Source: CAZOOA01 sp964581355
GTDB taxonomy: Bacteria; Bacillota; Dethiobacteria; DTU022; UBA8154
NCBI GenBank assembly: GCA_964581355.1
Contig: CAZOOA010000012.1
Span: 1-52,184, forward strand
Reading direction: 5' to 3'
DNA: 52,184 nt
The translations under genes were made by a program, and so were the position numbers. This document shows positions 30,815 to 39,226 of the stretch, piece after piece (position 1 is the stretch's first letter; each line of letters starts with the position of its first letter). The notes under the pieces were generated by a model. That model saw only the letters and a program-made list of their open reading frames with translations, had not been told where the DNA came from and did not search any database.

Positions 30815-32209
30815 ATGTCTAAGGAGCAAAAGTTGTTAACAATTGATGACGGACTGAAGATGCGCCGCAAAGAATTCAGTGATATGTACAAAAAATATGT
30901 CAATATTTCCTTTGGGCAGCTCAGCGCTTTGTTGGGTCTGGATATAAACTATGTCCGGGCGGAAGATTGCCGGGTGTGGGACGAAGATGGGAATGAATAC
31001 CTGGATTTTATGGGCGGGTATGGTTCTCTGAACGTAGGGCATAATCATCCCGAAGTCCTGGCCGCCTTGCGTAAGGTGGAAACGGTGCCGGTCATTTTAA
31101 AGCCCCTTTCCAAGTTTGCCGCTGTCCTGGCATACAACCTGGCCCAGCTGGCTCCCGGCGAGCTGCAAAACTGCTGGTTTTGCAGCTCGGGTACCGAGGC
31201 TGTAGAAGGGGCCTTGAAGCTGGCGCGGCTGTATACGGGAAAAGCGGATTTTATCTACTGCCAGGGAGGGTTCCACGGCAAAACCATGGGCGCCCTTTCA
31301 GTTACGGGAAAGAAGCTGCACCAGGAGCCTTTCGAACCCCTGGTTCCCGGCTGCATAGAAGTTCCTTTTGGCGATCTTGAAGCCTTGGAAAAGGCGCTGG
31401 CAGAAAATGAGCCCGCCGCTTTTATTGTCGAACCGATCCTGGGCGAAGGCGGTATCTATTTGCCGCCGCCGGGATACCTGCAGGAAGCCAAGCGGCTGTG
31501 CAGCGCTTATAATGCCTTATTCATTCTGGACGAGATCCAGACGGGCCTGGGCAGGACAGGGACGTTTTTTGCCTGCGAACAAGAAAATGTTGTGCCCGAT
31601 GTGCTTGTAATGGCCAAATCGCTAAGCGGTGGAGTTGCACCTATCGGCGGATATATTACGACCCATGAGATTATGAAAAAGGCCCACGGTGGCGGCAACT
31701 TAAACCGGGGGCTGATGCTGACCTCCACCTATGGGGATAATGCCCATAGTGCTGCTGCGGGCATTGCGGCTGTGAACATAATAGTGAACGAAGGTCTGTC
31801 CCTGCAGGCCAGGGAAAAAGGGGAATATTTTTTCAACAGGCTGCAGGCTCTCAAAGAGAAACACGAAATTATTAAGGAAGTGCGCGGTAGAGGGTTGTTG
31901 ATCGGCCTGGAATTATCCGATACAGGTGGTTTGCTGGACTCCTTTACTGCCGGGATGGTAAACAAGCTTTCCAGGGAATTCCTTTCTTCCATGCTGGGGG
32001 CGGAATTGCTGAAAACGTATAAAATCCTGGTCCTTTTTACCACCAATAACCCCAATGTGATCAGGCTGGAACCTCCCCTTACCGTGACCTATGAACAGAT
32101 CGATTATGTGGTGGACAGCTTTGATCAACTTTTTAAAAGGCAGAAAAGTTTTATGAACTTTGCCCTGCAAAGTGGAAAAATAGCCATGTCGTCATTTTTC
32201 CGCAGATAA
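30815..32209 (+). CDS. class III PLP aminotransferase (ornithine/putrescine aminotransferase-like)
   Basis: The 464-aa protein has fold-type I class III features: a glycine-rich PLP phosphate site in CSSGTEAVEGALKLAR, FHGKTMGALSVTG, the LDEIQTGLGRTG signature and the Schiff-base Lys in VMAKSLSGGVAPIGGY. The long N-terminus (about 35 residues before the catalytic fold) and RR C-terminus resemble putrescine aminotransferases. The substrate could also be ornithine, acetylornithine or 4-aminobutyrate. The ATG has GGAGGTG upstream. It starts 13 bases after degV, so likely one transcript. Confidence 0.85.
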   Translation: MSKEQKLLTIDDGLKMRRKEFSDMYKKYVNISFGQLSALLGLDINYVRAEDCRVWDEDGNEYLDFMGGYGSLNVGHNHPEVLAALRKVETVPVILKPLSKFAAVLAYNLAQLAPGELQNCWFCSSGTEAVEGALKLARLYTGKADFIYCQGGFHGKTMGALSVTGKKLHQEPFEPLVPGCIEVPFGDLEALEKALAENEPAAFIVEPILGEGGIYLPPPGYLQEAKRLCSAYNALFILDEIQTGLGRTGTFFACEQENVVPDVLVMAKSLSGGVAPIGGYITTHEIMKKAHGGGNLNRGLMLTSTYGDNAHSAAAGIAAVNIIVNEGLSLQAREKGEYFFNRLQALKEKHEIIKEVRGRGLLIGLELSDTGGLLDSFTAGMVNKLSREFLSSMLGAELLKTYKILVLFTTNNPNVIRLEPPLTVTYEQIDYVVDSFDQLFKRQKSFMNFALQSGKIAMSSFFRR

Positions 32210-32282
32210 GGTGCTCCCGATTGTGCAAGAAGGAAAGCTTGTCTAAATTTTCCCTTATTATGAGAAAGCGTGGTGATCTTTC

Positions 32283-33644
32283 TTGCCAGGCCAAAGAATT
32301 ATTATCGTCGGTGCCATTGCTGCCGGTGGTAGTGCTGCGTTTAAAGTGAGAAGAGCAAACCCGGAGGCTTCAGTCCAGGTTTTTGAAGCAGGAGAGTTTA
32401 TTTCCTATGCTGCCTGCGGACTGCCGTACTATCTCTCCGGGGTGATTGGGAATTATCGCAGCATGATCATGAGAAGCCCTGAAGATTTTCTAAAAGCGGG
32501 GATCGAGCTTTTTACATCCCATTTTGTGGAAAAAATTGATGCGTCCCGGGGAGAAATTGATGTTTTTGACCGGAAAGGAAAGGTGCAGAAAAAATATCCT
32601 TTCGACCGGTTATTGTTAGCTACAGGCGCCCGCCCTGTGATCCCTGATATTGAAGGAATCCATCTTCAGGGAGTGGTTGGTCTTCGCACCATGGATGATG
32701 GGTTGGAACTTTCCCGGTTGGCACATAATAATGATATTGACCGGGTAGTGATTACCGGTGGCGGCTATATTGGCCTGGAACTGGCTGAAGCTTTTCGCAT
32801 CCTGGGTAAAGAGGTGATTCTTTTGGAGCAGCTTCCCCGGGTTATGCCGTCAGTGGATGAAGATATGGCTGCCTTGCTGGAAGAAGAAATGGTGCGAAAT
32901 GAAGTAGTCCTGAAGACCGGGGAAAGCCTGATGGCTCTGGAGGGAAATGGGATGGGTCAGGTCAGGCGTGTGGTTACTGATAAAGGTCAATACGAGGCTG
33001 AACTGGTTGTGTTGGCCCTGGGGGTTAGGCCGGCCAGTGAGTTGGCGGAAGAAGCGGGAATCAAGTTGGGGGTTAAGAATGCTGTCGCTGTGGATCGGAA
33101 CCTTTGCACCAGTTCCCCTGCTGTATTTGCCGCCGGTGATTGTGCGGAGACATATCACCAGGTATTGGGGAAAAACAGTTACCTGCCCCTGGGGACTACG
33201 GCAAACCGGCAGGGCAGGCTGGCGGCGGAAAATATTTGCGGCGCCATAAAAAATTACAAAGGCTCCCTGGGTTCAGCAGTAGCCAAAGTGTTTGACCTTT
33301 CCTGTGCCCGCACCGGCCTCAGTGAGAAAGAGGCTGAGGAAAACGGTGTGCCGGCTGCTTCTACCCTTGTTGAGGCACTGGATAATGCTCCTTATTACCC
33401 GGGTGCCCAGCCTCTTTACGTGAAACTGGTTTATCAACCGTCAAATGGAGAATTGTTGGGTGGCCAGATTGTGGGAAATGAAAGGGCAGTCAAGCGTATC
33501 GATGTGCTGGCAGCAGCTGTAAATTCGAAAATGACGCTGGAGGATCTGGGTGATTTGGATCTGGCTTATGCGCCTCCTTTTGCCCAGGTCTGGGACGCCA
33601 TCTCTGTCGCTGCCAATGCGGCAGAGGGGAAACGTCTCCGATGA
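32283..33644 (+). CDS. CoA-disulfide reductase-like FAD/NAD(P)H oxidoreductase
   Basis: The 453-aa flavoprotein has an N-terminal FAD-binding motif (IIIVGAIAAGGSAA), a single active-site Cys in YAACGLPYYLSG (about residue 43), LLLATGARPVIP, an NAD(P)H motif (VVITGGGYIGLELAE), the second FAD motif (VFAAGDCAE) and a dimerisation domain. The Cys arrangement matches CoA-disulfide/persulfide reductases and NADH oxidases. In an anaerobe, CoA-disulfide, polysulfide or oxygen-detoxifying activity are all possible. The TTG start has a GTGGTGAT ribosome-binding site, which is rather weak. Confidence 0.85.
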   Translation: MPGQRIIIVGAIAAGGSAAFKVRRANPEASVQVFEAGEFISYAACGLPYYLSGVIGNYRSMIMRSPEDFLKAGIELFTSHFVEKIDASRGEIDVFDRKGKVQKKYPFDRLLLATGARPVIPDIEGIHLQGVVGLRTMDDGLELSRLAHNNDIDRVVITGGGYIGLELAEAFRILGKEVILLEQLPRVMPSVDEDMAALLEEEMVRNEVVLKTGESLMALEGNGMGQVRRVVTDKGQYEAELVVLALGVRPASELAEEAGIKLGVKNAVAVDRNLCTSSPAVFAAGDCAETYHQVLGKNSYLPLGTTANRQGRLAAENICGAIKNYKGSLGSAVAKVFDLSCARTGLSEKEAEENGVPAASTLVEALDNAPYYPGAQPLYVKLVYQPSNGELLGGQIVGNERAVKRIDVLAAAVNSKMTLEDLGDLDLAYAPPFAQVWDAISVAANAAEGKRLR

Positions 33645-33693
33645 CTGCACCAAGACACGGGCTTATATATTTTAAGGAAAGGAGCCGGGTTGA

Positions 33694-35148
33694 ATGAGCA
33701 TAAATAACGAGAAGGATTTTGTCAAGGAGATTACTCCGCGATCTGAGGACTTTTCCCAGTGGTACCTGGATATCGTGCTAAAAGCGGAATTGATGGATTA
33801 TGCCCCGGTCAAGGGATGTATGGCCATCCGGCCTTATGGTTATGCCATCTGGGAAAACATTCAGCGGTTGCTGGATCAGCGCTTTAAGGCTACCGGTCAT
33901 AAAAATGCGTATTTTCCCCTCTTTATACCAGAGTCACTGCTGCAAAAAGAGGCGGAACATGTAGAGGGCTTTGCCCCGGAAGTGGCCCTGGTAACCCAGG
34001 GGGGTAGTGAAAAACTGTCGGAGCGGTTGGTGGTAAGGCCCACCTCAGAGGCAATTATCTGCAGTATGTATGCCAAGTGGATCCAGTCCTGGAGAGACCT
34101 TCCCATCCTCTATAACCAGTGGTGCAACGTGGTCCGGTGGGAAAAAAACACCCGTCCTTTCCTGCGCACTTCAGAGTTTTTATGGCAGGAAGGGCATACT
34201 GTACATGCCACCGAGGAAGAGGCAGAAGAGGAAGCGTTGAAGATGCTGGGTGTTTACCGGGAGTTTGCGGAAACAGAACTGGCTCTTCCGGTTATCTCCG
34301 GCCTTAAAACGGAAAACGAAAAATTTGCCGGTGCCCTGCGAACCTTTACCATTGAAGCTCTGATGACTGACGGCCGGGCGCTACAGGCCGGAACTTCCCA
34401 TAACCTGGGCCAGCATTTTGCCCGGGCTTTTGAAATTCGCTTCCTGGATAAAGATGATGAATTGAAATATGCCTGGCAGACTTCCTGGGGGGTCTCCACC
34501 CGGATGATTGGGGCCATCATCATGGTCCATGGGGACGACAGGGGCTTGAAACTGCCGCCCCGGGTGGCCCCGGTCCAGGCTGTTGTGGTCCCCATCTTAA
34601 CTAAAAAGCAAAAAGAGCAGGTCCTGGAGAAAGCACGGGAACTGTATTCGCACCTTGGTGAGTCGTTCCGTATGGAACTGGATGACCGGGAAGGCTATTC
34701 CCCCGGCTGGAAATTTAACGAATGGGAAATGAAGGGTGTGCCTGTTCGATTGGAGCTGGGTCCACGCGATATGGAAAGCCAGGGGATAACCGCGGTACGG
34801 AGGGATACAGGGGAAAAGGTTTTCTTGCCCGAGGAAGGTTTGGCGGAAAGCCTGGAGAAGCTGTTAAATGATGTTCAGGCCAATCTTTATCAGCAGGCAT
34901 TGGATTACCGCCAGGAGAATACCAGGCGGGCTGGCAGTTACGAGGAATTAACGCAAATCCTGGAGGAACACCGGGGATTCATCCTGGCCGGATGGTGCGG
35001 GGATTCTGCCTGCGAAGAGAAGGTGAAAGAAGACACACGGGCTACCATTCGTTGTATTCCTTTTGACGAGGAAATAGAAGATAAGGGAAGCTGCCTGAGC
35101 TGTGGAAAAGAAGGAGAATATTTGGTGTATTACGCCAGGGCTTACTAG
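33694..35148 (+). CDS. proS: prolyl-tRNA synthetase, type 3 (archaeal/eukaryotic-like)
   Basis: The 484-aa class II synthetase lacks the editing insertion of the long bacterial type. Motif 2 is within RWEKNTRPFLRTSEFLWQEG, and motif 3 is GVSTRMIGAIIMVHGDDRG. The anticodon-binding domain (about 285-390) and C-terminal zinc-binding region, with Cys in WCGDSAC and SCLSCG, define type 3. It charges tRNA-Pro. The ATG has AAAGGAG upstream. No T-box leader is visible in the 49 bases before it. Confidence 0.95.
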   Translation: MSINNEKDFVKEITPRSEDFSQWYLDIVLKAELMDYAPVKGCMAIRPYGYAIWENIQRLLDQRFKATGHKNAYFPLFIPESLLQKEAEHVEGFAPEVALVTQGGSEKLSERLVVRPTSEAIICSMYAKWIQSWRDLPILYNQWCNVVRWEKNTRPFLRTSEFLWQEGHTVHATEEEAEEEALKMLGVYREFAETELALPVISGLKTENEKFAGALRTFTIEALMTDGRALQAGTSHNLGQHFARAFEIRFLDKDDELKYAWQTSWGVSTRMIGAIIMVHGDDRGLKLPPRVAPVQAVVVPILTKKQKEQVLEKARELYSHLGESFRMELDDREGYSPGWKFNEWEMKGVPVRLELGPRDMESQGITAVRRDTGEKVFLPEEGLAESLEKLLNDVQANLYQQALDYRQENTRRAGSYEELTQILEEHRGFILAGWCGDSACEEKVKEDTRATIRCIPFDEEIEDKGSCLSCGKEGEYLVYYARAY

Positions 35149-35281
35149 TAAACTTGAGTATTACTACCCGCCTGGTTAAATATAGTTGGCCTCAGGTTAT
35201 TCTTGGCCATTGAAAGGTGAAGGGTTCGCTTCATAAATATCTTACAGCAACCAAAGAAAAAAAACACGTTTTGTGCCATTC

Positions 35282-35331
35282 AAAGGGAGGTGTTCAAGCC
35301 CGTCCGCAATAAAAGCGGACCGGGTTAGAAA
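35282..35331 (+). promoter_or_regulatory. leader with SD, hairpin, then start codon
   Basis: AAAGGGAGG (35282-35289) is followed by a stem of CCCGTCCGC (35299-35307) and GCGGACCGGG (35315-35324, one bulge, 7-nt loop), then an in-frame TAG and the ATG at 35332. SD and ATG are about 43 bases apart with no other usable site. Confidence 0.45.
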
Positions 35332-36441
35332 ATGAAAAGCAAAGTTTATTTCGCAGACCGAAGAGCCACTTCGACCAGGAAAAGCCTACCGGTAAAACTG
35401 GAAAAGCTTTTCGACAAAGGAGGGTTTAGCTCCAGAATCAATAGTGGTGACCTTTGTGCTGTAAAGCTGCATTTTGGCGAAAGAGGCTTAACAACCTTCC
35501 TCAGTCCTGTTTTTGTGCGTCGTGTTGTGGACAAAATCAAAGGTCTGGGAGGAAAGCCGTTTTTGACTGATACAAATACTCTATATATCGAGATGAGGCA
35601 TAATGCCGTAGACCACCTGGAAACGGCTATTTTACATGGTTTCACCTATGCCACTGCAGGAGCCCCCCTGCTTATAGCTGATGGACTAAAGGGTCATAAC
35701 TCCAGGGATGTGGAGATCCCGGGCAAGCATTTTACTGCAGTCAAGATTGCCCAGGGCATTATTGATGCAGACAGCATGGTTGTCCTTTCCCGTGTCAAAG
35801 GCCACGTTCTTACCGGCATGGGTGGGGCGATCAAAAATTTAAGCATGGGATGCAGTAGTCGTGCAGGGAAACACATGATGCACGCTTCAGTAACACCGGA
35901 AGTGGTGCCGGAAAAATGTACCGGTGACTCCCACTGTATCAGGCACTGCCCGGCCGATTGCATCACTTTGGAAGAACGTATCGCCGTCATTGACGCGGAG
36001 CGCTGTATCGGTTGCGGGGAATGTGTGGTAGCCTGCCCGCATGAAGCAATAAAAATTGACTGGAGCGGAGACACCCAGGCGGTTCAGGAGAAAATGGCCG
36101 AGTTTGCTTTGGGGGCGGTTCAGGATAAAAGGGAGAAATGCTGTTATATCAACTTTGTCATGGATGTAACCCCTCACTGCGACTGCCACGGCTGGAGTGA
36201 CAGTTTCATTGTTCCCGACGTCGGGATTGTGGCTTCTACAGACCCGGTTGCTGTGGACCAGGCTTCGGTTGATCTAATTAACAAACAAGCCGGCCTGGTG
36301 AACTCCAAACTTAAGGATAATTTTTCGCCAGGAGAAGACAAGTTTTGCGGCGTGTACCCCCACCTGGATCACACCATTCAACTCCAGCACGCCGAAGAAA
36401 TTGGGCTGGGCAGCAGCCATTACGAGCTCATTGAAATTTAA
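35332..36441 (+). CDS. DUF362 protein with two 4Fe-4S ferredoxin motifs
   Basis: The 369-aa protein begins with a DUF362 N-terminal half (KLHFGERGLTTFLSP, FLTDTNTLY, VKGHVLTGMGGAIKNLSMGC). A bacterial ferredoxin insert follows at about 198-240 (CTGDSHCIRHCPADC and CIGCGECVVACP, the first motif spaced slightly unusually). The C-terminal half carries CCYINFVMDVTPHCDC and STDPVAVDQ. It is probably an electron-transfer or Fe-S enzyme; family members are uncharacterised. It stands alone between ProRS and the formate dehydrogenase operon. Confidence 0.85.
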   Translation: MKSKVYFADRRATSTRKSLPVKLEKLFDKGGFSSRINSGDLCAVKLHFGERGLTTFLSPVFVRRVVDKIKGLGGKPFLTDTNTLYIEMRHNAVDHLETAILHGFTYATAGAPLLIADGLKGHNSRDVEIPGKHFTAVKIAQGIIDADSMVVLSRVKGHVLTGMGGAIKNLSMGCSSRAGKHMMHASVTPEVVPEKCTGDSHCIRHCPADCITLEERIAVIDAERCIGCGECVVACPHEAIKIDWSGDTQAVQEKMAEFALGAVQDKREKCCYINFVMDVTPHCDCHGWSDSFIVPDVGIVASTDPVAVDQASVDLINKQAGLVNSKLKDNFSPGEDKFCGVYPHLDHTIQLQHAEEIGLGSSHYELIEI

Positions 36442-36484
36442 CTTGATGATGGAGTGTTTGTTTCCTGGTTTCAGTTCCCTAAAC

Positions 36485-36524
36485 GATCCGGCCCCTCTTT
36501 TCCAGGAAGGGCCGGATCATTTTG
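36485..36524 (+). terminator. terminator after the DUF362 gene
   Basis: GATCCGGCCC (36485-36494) and GGGCCGGATC (36509-36518) form a perfect 10-bp stem followed by ATTTTG. Confidence 0.85.
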
Positions 36525-36692
36525 CCTTGGAAGGGTTGCTCAAGGGATAGGGTGAATGGTTCGTGAGCAGGCATGATACTTTTTTCTCAAATGCTATGGT
36601 ATTAAGCAGGATTATGCTTGTTTCAAAGAGAAATATTTAAAGGTTTTCTTATAATTATAAAAATGAATTGGCGCTAAAAGGAGGTTATGGTC

Positions 36693-37184
36693 TTGTGCGA
36701 ATGTGAAGGGAAAGCTGTTGCCATGGAAGAGGAATTTGATCCGGAACGTTGTGAAGAACTTCTGCAGGAATTCCTGGGTAAAGATGGCGTGATGGTCCCC
36801 ATACTGCAGAAAGTCCAGGACGAGTACGGTTATCTGCCTCGTCCGGCATTGGAGTATGTTTCCAAGCGGATGCGTATTCCTGCCAGCAAAGTTTTTGGGG
36901 TGGCTACTTTTTATGCCCAGTTTCACCTGCACCCCCGCGGTGAGAATATCATCCGGGTTTGCCGTGGTACGGCCTGCCATGTCCGTGGTGTATCCGAGGT
37001 GGCGGACAAAATGCAGGAGGTTCTGGAAGTCGGTGTAGGCGAGACAACAGAGGATATGAAATTTACCTATGAAGAAGTGGCCTGCATTGGAGCCTGCGGG
37101 CTGGCACCTGTGATGATGATCAACGACCAGACGTTTGGCAAACTTACTCCAGACAGAATTAACGAGATTTTGGAGAACTTTTAG
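36693..37184 (+). CDS. NuoE-like 2Fe-2S subunit of formate dehydrogenase
   Basis: The 163-aa thioredoxin-fold 2Fe-2S protein has cluster ligands in CRGTAC and CIGAC, the NuoE/HydA-gamma pattern. The start is decided by the ribosome-binding site: AAAGGAGG ends at 36684, so the TTG at 36693 is correctly spaced while the ATG at 36687 is only 2 bases away. It begins the operon NuoE, Cys-rich protein, NuoF, FdhA. A TATAAT at 36650-36655 lacks a good -35. It should pass electrons between the NAD(H) site on NuoF and the Fe-S chain. Confidence 0.92.
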   Translation: MCECEGKAVAMEEEFDPERCEELLQEFLGKDGVMVPILQKVQDEYGYLPRPALEYVSKRMRIPASKVFGVATFYAQFHLHPRGENIIRVCRGTACHVRGVSEVADKMQEVLEVGVGETTEDMKFTYEEVACIGACGLAPVMMINDQTFGKLTPDRINEILENF

Positions 37185-37210
37185 GTTGCCTGGAAAGGGG
37201 AGTGGAGCCA

Positions 37211-37390
37211 ATGGAAAAGTTTATCGACCACTGTTGTGAAAAATGTTTTAACAGTGCAGAGGAGCGCTGTGACCAGTTTGTGGAGTGCTGCCTTTCAGGG
37301 CCCCTGTGTCATGAAAGTGAAGAGTGTGCTGCCAAGCGGAAAGCCATTATTGAAAAACTGGCCCACAGTCCGGGTTATATGAAGCATTAG
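37211..37390 (+). CDS. Cys-rich 59-aa protein in the formate dehydrogenase operon
   Basis: From the ATG at 37211 (GGGGAG about 9 bases upstream), 59 aa with eight Cys at positions 8, 9, 12, 20, 26, 27, 33 and 39, leaving a Lys-rich C-terminal helix. The Cys density suggests a metal or Fe-S site or a structural disulfide/zinc knot. It sits between the NuoE and NuoF genes, 26 bases after the first and 29 before the next, so it is very likely co-expressed. I do not recognise a named family. Possible roles are an extra electron-transfer subunit or an assembly factor. Confidence 0.75.
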   Translation: MEKFIDHCCEKCFNSAEERCDQFVECCLSGPLCHESEECAAKRKAIIEKLAHSPGYMKH

Positions 37391-37419
37391 TTGCAGATTA
37401 ATTGGAGGGAGGGAAAAAA

Positions 37420-39204
37420 TTGTACGAAAAACATATTCTAATTTGCGCCGGGACCGGATGCATTTCGTCTGGAGCCATTGATGTCAAGGATGCCCTGGAT
37501 GTGGAGCTGAAAAAGCATAACCTTCAGGACAAGGTGCGGGTTATTCTGTCCGGGTGTCACGGGTTTTGTGAAAAAGGCCCGCTTTTTATTGTTTTTCCTG
37601 AAGACATTTTCTACTGTGAAGTTATGGCGGAAGATGTGCCGGAACTGGTCGAAGAGTACCTGGTTAAAGGGAATGTTGTCGAGCGATTGCTTTACACGGA
37701 CCCGACAAACAATGAAACCATTACCTCTCACGAGGACATTCTATTTTACAAAAAACAGCAGCGCCTTTGTTTGCGCAACTGCGGTGTGATCGACCCGGAG
37801 AATATTGACGAATATATTATCCGGGGTGGCTACCTCGGGTTAAAACGGGCCCTGACCATGGAGCCCTTTGACGTCGTTACGGAAGTGAAAAATTCGGGGT
37901 TACGGGGCCGGGGGGGAGCCGGTTTTCCTTCAGGGACCAAATGGGAGTTTGCTTACAACAGCCAGGGTGACAAAAAGTACGTGGTCTGTAATGCCGACGA
38001 AGGTGACCCCGGCGCATTTATGGATCGCAGTGTACTGGAGGGCGATCCCCATGCTGTGTTGGAGGGGGTCATGATTGCCGGCAGGGCCATCGGCAGTGAT
38101 GAAGCCTATATTTATGTCCGGGCCGAATATCCCCTGGCCATCCGCCGCCTGCGCACGGCCATTGCCGAGGCTGAGAAATACGGTTTGATCGGCGAGAATA
38201 TATTAAACTCGGGCTTTAACTTCAAAGTGAACATCAAAGAAGGGGCCGGGGCTTTTGTCTGCGGTGAGGAGACGGCCCTGCTTGCTTCCATTGAAGGGGA
38301 GAGGGGCATGCCCAGGCCCAGGCCGCCATTTCCCGCGGTAAAAGGCCTTTGGGACAAGCCCACCTGCATCAACAACGTGGAGACCCTGGCCAATGTCCCC
38401 CTGATCCTGCGCAAAGGAGCCGACTGGTTTGGTTCGGTGGGGACCGAGGGCAGCAAAGGGACAAAAATCTTTGCCCTCACAGGCAAAATCAACAATACCG
38501 GGTTATGCGAAGTGCCCATGGGTATTACCATTCGTGAAGTCGTCTTTGATATCGGTGGCGGCATCCGGGGAGACAAAAAGTTCAAGGCGGTCCAGATCGG
38601 AGGGCCTTCCGGCGGTTGTATTCCCGAAGAGCACCTGGATTTGCCCATCGACTTTGACTCGCTGACGGCGGCGGGGGCCATGATGGGTTCCGGAGGAATG
38701 GTGGTCATGGATGAAGAAACCTGTATGGTGGACCTGGCCCGCTATTTCCTGGCCTTTACCCAGAACGAGTCCTGCGGGAAGTGTACCCCCTGCCGGGAAG
38801 GGACCAAGCGTTTGCTGGAAACCCTGGAGCGGATTACCCAGGGTCAAGGGGAAGAGAGCGATATTGAGCTGCTGGAACGAACATCCAGGCTGATTAAAGA
38901 CAGCTCTTTATGCGGTCTGGGGCAAACGGCGCCCAACCCGGTTTTGACCACCCTGCGCTACTTCAGGGATGAATATGAGGCGCATATCTTTGACCGCCGC
39001 TGCCCGGCAGGAGCTTGCCAAGACCTGCTGATGTATTACATTGATGAAGAACTATGCACCGGGTGCCGGGCCTGTAAAAAGGTCTGCCCGGCGGATGCCA
39101 TTGAAGGCGAGAAAAAAGAGACGCATGTGATTGACGAGACCAAGTGCATCGCCTGCGGAGCCTGCCTGGAACGCTGCAAGTTTGATGCCGTGAAGACGAA
39201 ATAA
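37420..39204 (+). CDS. NuoF-like FMN/NADH-binding subunit of formate dehydrogenase
   Basis: The 594-aa protein has an N-terminal thioredoxin-like 2Fe-2S domain (CAGTGC, LSGCHGFCEKG), the FMN/NADH core (GRGGAGFPSGTKW, ADEGDPGAFMDRSVLEGDPH, GAGAFVCGEETALL), the SCGKCTPCREG 4Fe-4S site, and a C-terminal 2x[4Fe-4S] ferredoxin (CTGCRACKKVCP, CIACGACLERC). This is the architecture of HydB-type subunits in bifurcating hydrogenases and formate dehydrogenases. The TTG at 37420 follows GGAGGGAGGG by 6 bases; a TTG at 37402 overlaps the ribosome-binding site itself. Coupling NAD(H) and ferredoxin to formate is likely but not provable from sequence. Confidence 0.93.
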   Translation: MYEKHILICAGTGCISSGAIDVKDALDVELKKHNLQDKVRVILSGCHGFCEKGPLFIVFPEDIFYCEVMAEDVPELVEEYLVKGNVVERLLYTDPTNNETITSHEDILFYKKQQRLCLRNCGVIDPENIDEYIIRGGYLGLKRALTMEPFDVVTEVKNSGLRGRGGAGFPSGTKWEFAYNSQGDKKYVVCNADEGDPGAFMDRSVLEGDPHAVLEGVMIAGRAIGSDEAYIYVRAEYPLAIRRLRTAIAEAEKYGLIGENILNSGFNFKVNIKEGAGAFVCGEETALLASIEGERGMPRPRPPFPAVKGLWDKPTCINNVETLANVPLILRKGADWFGSVGTEGSKGTKIFALTGKINNTGLCEVPMGITIREVVFDIGGGIRGDKKFKAVQIGGPSGGCIPEEHLDLPIDFDSLTAAGAMMGSGGMVVMDEETCMVDLARYFLAFTQNESCGKCTPCREGTKRLLETLERITQGQGEESDIELLERTSRLIKDSSLCGLGQTAPNPVLTTLRYFRDEYEAHIFDRRCPAGACQDLLMYYIDEELCTGCRACKKVCPADAIEGEKKETHVIDETKCIACGACLERCKFDAVKTK

Positions 39205-39226
39205 CTTGGGTAAGGGAGGGAAACGG

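Noticed and set aside
35149..35331. T-box or other aminoacyl-tRNA-responsive leader near proS
   Set aside because: The stretch is downstream of proS, and the 49 bases upstream of proS are too short for a T-box.
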